Below are positions 59,877 through 64,000 of a DNA stretch of 64,000 bases, piece by piece; position 1 is the first letter of the stretch; each line of letters begins with the position of its first letter. A program made the translations under genes and the position numbers. The notes under the pieces are model-generated. The model was not told the DNA's origin and did no database searches. It worked only from the letters and a program-made list of their open reading frames with translations. Origin of the DNA: Candidatus Acetothermia bacterium (lineage in GTDB: Bacteria > Bipolaricaulota > Bipolaricaulia > Bipolaricaulales > Bipolaricaulaceae); assembly GCA_024653305.1 (NCBI GenBank), contig JANLFW010000005.1, forward strand, positions 8,011 to 72,010, read 5' to 3'.

Positions 59877-60361
59877 GCCGGGACCTGCTCCCCGGTTTCT
59901 GAAGGACGTGATCGTCGGGTTCGCCGCGGCTTGGGCTGCTTTCTGGCCTTCTGACCCCCCGCCAGCTCCATCACCTCGGCAAGGGTGCTCTGAGTGAGCT
60001 CTTGGACGAACCGCACCTCCAGGTTCTTCCAAAACGGGAACGTAGGGCAACCCTGGTCCATGAGGTACCCCCCGCCCCGCACCCGCCCGTACACCAGCGC
60101 CGGCGTCTCCGACTCCAGGGCCTTGACCACTTGCCCCAACTTGATCGCCTGGGGATCGTGGCCCAGCACATACCCTCCGGTCCGGCCCTTCTGCGCGGCC
60201 ACCACCCCCGCCCGCCGGAGGTCCATGAGGATCCGGCGGACGAACGCCTCGGCCACGTGGTAGTCCTCCGCAAGCTCCCGCGCCGAGCGGTAGCGGTTCG
60301 GAGTCGTCGCGAGGTCATACAGAATCCGCACTCCATAGCCCAGCCGATTGCTGATGATCAT
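59873..60361 (-). CDS. Rrf2 family transcriptional regulator
   Basis: A 162-residue Rrf2 regulator: winged helix in the first 80 residues (RLGYGVRILYDLATTP, SARELAEDYHVAEAFVRRIL, KGRTGGYVLG), an effector segment and a basic C-terminal tail. It has a single cysteine (Cys105, DQGCPTFPFW), not the three that bind [2Fe-2S] in IscR. GGAGGG lies just before the ATG. It faces the suf operon, so control of Fe-S assembly is the leading guess; a CymR- or NsrR-like role is less likely with one Cys. Confidence 0.88.
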   Translation of the reverse strand: MIISNRLGYGVRILYDLATTPNRYRSARELAEDYHVAEAFVRRILMDLRRAGVVAAQKGRTGGYVLGHDPQAIKLGQVVKALESETPALVYGRVRGGGYLMDQGCPTFPFWKNLEVRFVQELTQSTLAEVMELAGGQKARKQPKPRRTRRSRPSETGEQVPA

Positions 60362-60405
60362 GATCAGCCCTCCATACGGTTGTCAAACTCACCGCTTATG
60401 GTAAT

Positions 60406-60433
60406 ACTTTATGCGAGTGCGCACTTATGTCAA
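60406..60433 (-). promoter_or_regulatory. Promoter with palindromic operator for the Rrf2 gene
   Basis: On the minus strand: consensus TTGACA (60428-60433), 16-nt spacer, TAAAGT (60406-60411). The spacer contains the 10-bp palindrome AGTGCGCACT (60416-60425), a likely operator, perhaps for Rrf2 autoregulation. The leader is about 40 nt. Confidence 0.5.
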
Positions 60434-60754
60434 GTCTGACGGTCGGCGTATGGAGGATTAAGCATTAGTGAAAAAGAAGTCAACCTTGTTTAGCTTCCAT
60501 CACAGAATTAAATGTTTTCGCGTTCCTTGTACGGACCATTGACCCTAGATTTTAGCTTCCCTGTTTCCGGGATTCTAGGCGATCCAATCTTCGTGCTAGG
60601 GAGTGGAAAACTCACGCACCGCCGGAACAAAGATCACCAACACCCGGGTGTGAGGGGACGAGCTAGGGCGGCGTTCCCGATTTCCTTCACCTTCTCCATG
60701 CACCTCGGCGGGAGCCGTTCCCGGCTCTCGCGTCGGCAACCGGCCCCCATGGAT
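60434..60754. other. Gene-free, AT-richer intergenic stretch
   Basis: About 320 bp between the Rrf2 promoter and the GGDEF gene promoter. No convincing coding frame or RNA gene is seen. The first 150 bp are clearly richer in A and T than the rest of the window, and the short sequence TTTAGCTTCC occurs twice about 60 bp apart. It may be a regulatory region or a degraded remnant. Confidence 0.5.
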
Positions 60755-60784
60755 TTGACAAGGCGAGGACGATTTCATGACAAT
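60755..60784 (+). promoter_or_regulatory. Possible promoter for the GAF/PAS/GGDEF gene
   Basis: TTGACA (60755-60760), 18-nt spacer, GACAAT (60779-60784); about 38 nt before the chosen ATG. The -10 box is weak (4 of 6). Confidence 0.3.
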
Positions 60785-60822
60785 CACCGCATCCGACTTG
60801 ACGATAGGGGATGGAGAGGGAG

Positions 60823-63198
60823 ATGCCAGAGAACGCGAACGGGAACGAAGAATTGGCCACCCTAGCCGCTGTCGGTCGGGTGTTGACCCGTGCTCTAGAG
60901 CCCGCGGAGCTCGTCGGGGAGGCCCTGGCGGAGCTCCTTCCCGCCCTCGGGCTTGACCTCGGCGCGGTGTACCTCCTCCAGGGGGAGGAGTTCGTCCTGG
61001 TCGCCCAGCGCGGGCTTTCCCCCGGGTTCGCCCGGGCCGCGGCGCGCCACCCCAAGGACCACCCCATCCTTGGCCAGGTGGTCCGCACCGGGACCCCCAT
61101 CGCCACCGACGATTCCACCTCGCCCCACGCCATCAGAGAGGGGATCAAGCACGCCGTGTATTTCCCCCTCATCGCCAAGGGGTCGCCGCTTGGGGTGCTG
61201 GCGATGGGGCATCGGTCCGGGCGCAAGCTCGCCCCGAAGGAGCTTGTGCTCCTCGAGGCGGCTGCGGCCCAGCTCGGGCTGGCGCTGGGCCAGGCCGAGG
61301 CCCACCGCGAGGCGATGGAGCTCCTCGAACGGCACAAGCTCCTCGTGGAGAACGAGCTCGTGGGGATCTACGTGATCCAGGACGGGCGTCTCGCCTACGT
61401 AAACGCGGGGTTCTGCCGGATGTCCGGGTACGCCAAGGAGGAGCTCCTCGGTCGGGACCCTCTGGAACTCGTGCACCCCGAGGATCGGGAGCGGGTCCGC
61501 GAGAACCTGGCCCGGCGGTTGCGCGGTGACACGGCTCTGCCCTCGTACCGGTTCCGCGGGCTGCGCAAGGACGGAAGCACCGCTCACGTGGAGGTCTTCG
61601 CCCAGCGCATCGCGTACGGGGGCCAGCCGGCCGTTCAGGGCATCCTCCACGACATCACCTGGGAGGCGGAGGCGGAGCGGCTGCGCAAGAGCCTCCTCGA
61701 GGTGGCCGGGGAGATCTTGGCGGCGGGGGACGTGGGCCACATCCTGCGCCGGGTCGCCCAGGCGATCGTGGATCACTCTCCGTTCCAGCGGGCGGCGGTG
61801 TCGTTGTACGACCTCACCGCCGAGCCCCCGCTCGCTGGGCCGGTGGTCCAGGTGTACTCCGCCGGCCTGACCCCGGCCGAGGAGCGGGAGCTCCTCGCCC
61901 AAGGGGGGCTCTCCCCGCAGCACCGCCAGGCCGCATTCCACGAGCGGTTCCGGATCAGTTGTTCCTACTACATCCCCCACGATGAGGTGCCGTGGGAGCC
62001 CACCCTGGGCATCCCCGGCCGGGCCAGCCAGGACGGTTGGCACCCCGACGATTTCCTGCTCATCCCCTTGCGAGGGAAGCGCGGGATCATCGGCCACATC
62101 TCCGTGGACGACCCCACCACCCCCCGCGCCCCGACCCTGGGGATGCTGGAGCCGCTGGAGGTGTTCGCGGACCTCGCGGCGGTGGCGGTGGAGCGGGCGG
62201 CGGAGTTAGAGGAACTCCGTCGTCATAAGGAATGGCTGCGCGGGGCGTTCCGGATCGCCCAGGAACTCACACGCTACCCGACCTTGAACGAGCTGGTGCA
62301 GGGGGTTCTGGACATCCTGAAGCGGGAGCTCCGTTATGAGTACGGCGTGGTGCTCCTCGCGGACGGGGATGGCCTTCTGGTCGCCGCCGCGGACAGCTCC
62401 CTCCCCGGCCGCCGGTTCGACGTAGGCCACCGGTTCCCCCTGGATCAGGGGATCATCGGGTGGGTGGTCGAGCACCGGGAGCCGGCCCTGATCAACGACG
62501 TGGCCCACGACCCCCGCTACGTGATGGGCCACCCGGACGTCCGTTCGGAGCTGGCCGTCCCCATCCAGCTTGGCTCCGAGCTCATCGGGGTCCTGAACAT
62601 CGAGAGCACGGTGAGGAATCGGTTCCGCATCGAGGATCAGGAGTTCCTGAGTACGGTGGCGTCCCTGCTGGCGGTGGCCATCGACGTCCTGCGTACGCGG
62701 GAGGAGCTCAAGCAGATCGCCATCCACGATCCGCTCACCGGCCTCTACAACCGCCGGTACCTCACCGAAGTCATCGAGCGAGAGCTGGAGCGATCCCGAC
62801 GCTACGGCCATCCGCTGACCCTCCTCATGCTGGACCTTGACCACTTCCGCACCGTGAACAACCGGTTCGGCCACAAGAGGGGAGACGAGGTCCTGCGCGA
62901 GATTTCCGACCTCCTCGTGAAGAACGTGCGCTCGGCGGACATGGTGTTCCGCTATGGTGGGGATGAGTTCATGGTGCTCATGCCGGAGACCGGCAGCCGG
63001 GCGGAGGAGGTGGTGTCCCGGCTGCGGGAGGCCGTCCGGGAGTGGAGCCAATCAAGCGGCTTTGACTTCGAGATCGGGATCTCGGTGGGGATGAGCGTGT
63101 GGCGGCCCGAGGACGGCCGGCGGGTGGAGGACGTGCTGGAGGAGGCCGACCACCGGATGTACCTGGACAAGGGGTACCGCCTCGGCCATCCGGGATAG
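60823..63198 (+). CDS. Multi-sensor diguanylate cyclase (GAF-PAS-GAF-GAF-GGDEF)
   Basis: A 791-residue cytoplasmic protein without membrane helices. Domains in order: GAF (about 10-165), PAS (about 170-285, RLAYVNAGFCRMSGYAKEEL and HDITWEAEAE), a GAF-like domain (about 290-460), a second GAF (about 470-625, DQGIIGWVVEHREPALINDV) and GGDEF (about 630-790) with DPLTGLYNRRY, MLDLDHFR and the intact RYGGDEFMVL. An RSAD inhibitory site lies five residues before GGDEF. It should make c-di-GMP in response to ligands or redox state. ATG 60823 is chosen because GGAG lies 6 nt upstream; an in-frame ATG at 60811 is an alternative. Confidence 0.92.
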   Translation: MPENANGNEELATLAAVGRVLTRALEPAELVGEALAELLPALGLDLGAVYLLQGEEFVLVAQRGLSPGFARAAARHPKDHPILGQVVRTGTPIATDDSTSPHAIREGIKHAVYFPLIAKGSPLGVLAMGHRSGRKLAPKELVLLEAAAAQLGLALGQAEAHREAMELLERHKLLVENELVGIYVIQDGRLAYVNAGFCRMSGYAKEELLGRDPLELVHPEDRERVRENLARRLRGDTALPSYRFRGLRKDGSTAHVEVFAQRIAYGGQPAVQGILHDITWEAEAERLRKSLLEVAGEILAAGDVGHILRRVAQAIVDHSPFQRAAVSLYDLTAEPPLAGPVVQVYSAGLTPAEERELLAQGGLSPQHRQAAFHERFRISCSYYIPHDEVPWEPTLGIPGRASQDGWHPDDFLLIPLRGKRGIIGHISVDDPTTPRAPTLGMLEPLEVFADLAAVAVERAAELEELRRHKEWLRGAFRIAQELTRYPTLNELVQGVLDILKRELRYEYGVVLLADGDGLLVAAADSSLPGRRFDVGHRFPLDQGIIGWVVEHREPALINDVAHDPRYVMGHPDVRSELAVPIQLGSELIGVLNIESTVRNRFRIEDQEFLSTVASLLAVAIDVLRTREELKQIAIHDPLTGLYNRRYLTEVIERELERSRRYGHPLTLLMLDLDHFRTVNNRFGHKRGDEVLREISDLLVKNVRSADMVFRYGGDEFMVLMPETGSRAEEVVSRLREAVREWSQSSGFDFEIGISVGMSVWRPEDGRRVEDVLEEADHRMYLDKGYRLGHPG

Positions 63199-63221
63199 GG
63201 GGCCGGCGTCAGCCGGCCCCC
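63198..63221. terminator. Bidirectional terminator-like stem-loop
   Basis: A perfect 10-bp stem GGGGGCCGGC (63198-63207) with GCCGGCCCCC (63212-63221), loop GTCA, beginning in the last base of the GGDEF stop codon and ending just before the convergent AsnA-like gene. No T-run is present. Confidence 0.55.
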
Positions 63222-63229
63222 GGTGCCCA

Positions 63230-64000
63230 TCACAGCACGGCGTGCACCCCGGGTACCCGTGGGAACAGCCGCACCTCCCCCACGTGGGAGAGGCCCCCCA
63301 GGAACCGCACCAGCCGCTCGACGCCGATCCCAAAGCCCGCCGAGGGCGGAAGCCCCTCCTCGGCCAGGGCGAGGAGCGGCGCGTAGGCCGCCGGGTCCAG
63401 CCCTTGGGCCAGGATCCGCCGGCGGATCCGATCCGCCTCGTGCTCCCGTTCTCCACCGGACAGGGCCTCCCCGAACCCATCGGGGTAGAGGAGGTCCATG
63501 TCCAGAAGAATCCCCGGCCGGGCCGGGTCCTCCCGGTCGTAGAACTCCCGGGCCTCCCCCGGGAAGTCCACCACCCACACCGGCCCCTCGCTCTCCACGC
63601 TCATCCGTTCCTCGAAGTCGGAGCCGTAGCGGGCCGCCGCTTCCCGCCAAGTCACGCGGGGGAATGGGGGCCGGAGCGTGGGGAGCTCGCGGCCGAGGGC
63701 CGCCAGCGCCGGCCGGCACCGGTCGCGCACCTGGTCCACCACATGGACGAGGAGCCTTTCCCCGAGGGCGATCACCGCATCCCGATCGGCCCCGCGCTCC
63801 TCGAGGTCGAGCTGGACGAACTCGAACAGGTGCCGGCCGGTCCCCGCCCGCTCCGGCGGCTCCAGCCGCACGTTGGGCGAGAAGCAGAAGATCTTGTCCC
63901 AGGCCCGTATCGCGGCCTGTTTGTGGAAGATCATGCTCCGGGTCAGGTGCCACTCCTGGCCGTAGGCGGCCACCACCGCCCGCTCGGTGGCGTGGTGGAG
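63230..64000 (-). CDS. Archaeal-type asparagine synthetase/AsnRS-like protein, 5' end outside window
   Basis: The frame is open to the right edge; 256 residues of the C-terminal part are visible. Class II synthetase core features are present: HLTRSMIFHKQAAIRAWDKI, SPNVRLEPPERAGTGRHLFEF (motif 2 region with Arg), VWVVDFPGEAREFYDRED, LDMDLLYPDGFGEALSGGER and motif 3 GFGIGVERLVRFL. This matches the short AsnA-type enzymes of archaea that resemble AspRS/AsnRS without an anticodon-binding domain and make asparagine from aspartate, ammonia and ATP. Because the N-terminus is outside, an anticodon domain cannot be excluded. gatB in the same window shows that the tRNA-dependent route is also available. 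Confidence 0.8.
   Translation of the reverse strand, partial: LHHATERAVVAAYGQEWHLTRSMIFHKQAAIRAWDKIFCFSPNVRLEPPERAGTGRHLFEFVQLDLEERGADRDAVIALGERLLVHVVDQVRDRCRPALAALGRELPTLRPPFPRVTWREAAARYGSDFEERMSVESEGPVWVVDFPGEAREFYDREDPARPGILLDMDLLYPDGFGEALSGGEREHEADRIRRRILAQGLDPAAYAPLLALAEEGLPPSAGFGIGVERLVRFLGGLSHVGEVRLFPRVPGVHAVL

Noticed and set aside
1-64000. CRISPR arrays, insertion sequences, rRNA genes or further tRNAs
   Set aside because: No regularly spaced repeats, no transposase genes and no other cloverleaf or rRNA sequence were recognised on reading both strands; very diverged examples could be missed without a search.

Overview
The window is a compact, GC-rich bacterial chromosome segment carrying about 65 protein genes and one tRNA. 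Many neighbouring genes overlap by 4 bp at ATGA or CTAG. The contents suggest a strict anaerobe that ferments peptides and sugars and makes hydrogen, possibly a thermophile. These include a complete 14-gene membrane-bound [NiFe] hydrogenase (Mbh) of the type known from Thermococcales, hydrogenase maturation genes hypF/A/B, a SufBC iron-sulfur system without SufD, an archaeal-type AsnA/AsnRS-like protein, and several solute importers. Housekeeping genes (gyrA, tyrS, gatB, tdk, suf) are bacterial. Candidate phyla such as Bipolaricaulota/Acetothermia would fit, but the sequence alone does not prove the lineage.

Layout: 1-0.5 kb, end of a GGDEF gene. 0.5-4.2 kb, MBL hydrolase, TlpA-like thioredoxin and hypF (minus). 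4.3-5.3 kb, alanine racemase. 5.4-12.2 kb, a murein-peptide salvage operon: dipeptide epimerase, peptide importer, lysA and an NlpC/P60 endopeptidase. It lies between two copies of a 33-bp direct repeat, one of which is the 3' end of hypA. 12.3-13.3 kb, hypB-hypA (minus). 13.4-21.3 kb, mbhA-N. 21.4-23.2 kb, a Met-rich exported protein and two decayed genes. 23.3-33.0 kb, a peptide or D-amino-acid catabolic region: two M29-type aminopeptidases facing an XRE-cupin regulator/racemase/OppABC/M20/DUF1177/AroM operon. 33.1-36.7 kb, gyrA-tyrS. 36.9-41.4 kb, a flippase-methyltransferase fusion, a PIG-L deacetylase and a duplicated-domain membrane-anchored protein. 41.4-46.1 kb, a third peptide importer led by a secreted HEAT-like protein. 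46.3 kb, tRNA-Pro(GGG). 46.4-50.4 kb, a sugar importer plus a secreted nuclease. 50.5-53.5 kb, tdk and a ThiXYZ-like importer. 53.5-54.9 kb, gatB. 55.0-60.4 kb, sufCBSU, a PEGA protein and an Rrf2 regulator. 60.8-63.2 kb, a large GAF/PAS/GGDEF sensor. 63.2 kb to the end, a partial AsnA-like gene.

Three themes recur. First, many first genes have a sigma70-like promoter whose -10 box ends only 6-11 nt before the start codon, so their mRNAs should be leaderless or nearly so; genes inside operons often have strong Shine-Dalgarno sites. Second, all four peptide/sugar importer operons carry a strong stem-loop directly after the binding-protein gene. Third, none of these four importers has an ATPase gene nearby, implying ATPases encoded elsewhere and probably shared.

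The genes fit one economy: peptides, murein fragments and sugars are imported and fermented, reduced ferredoxin is oxidised by Mbh to H2 with ion pumping, and Suf and Hyp supply the metal clusters.
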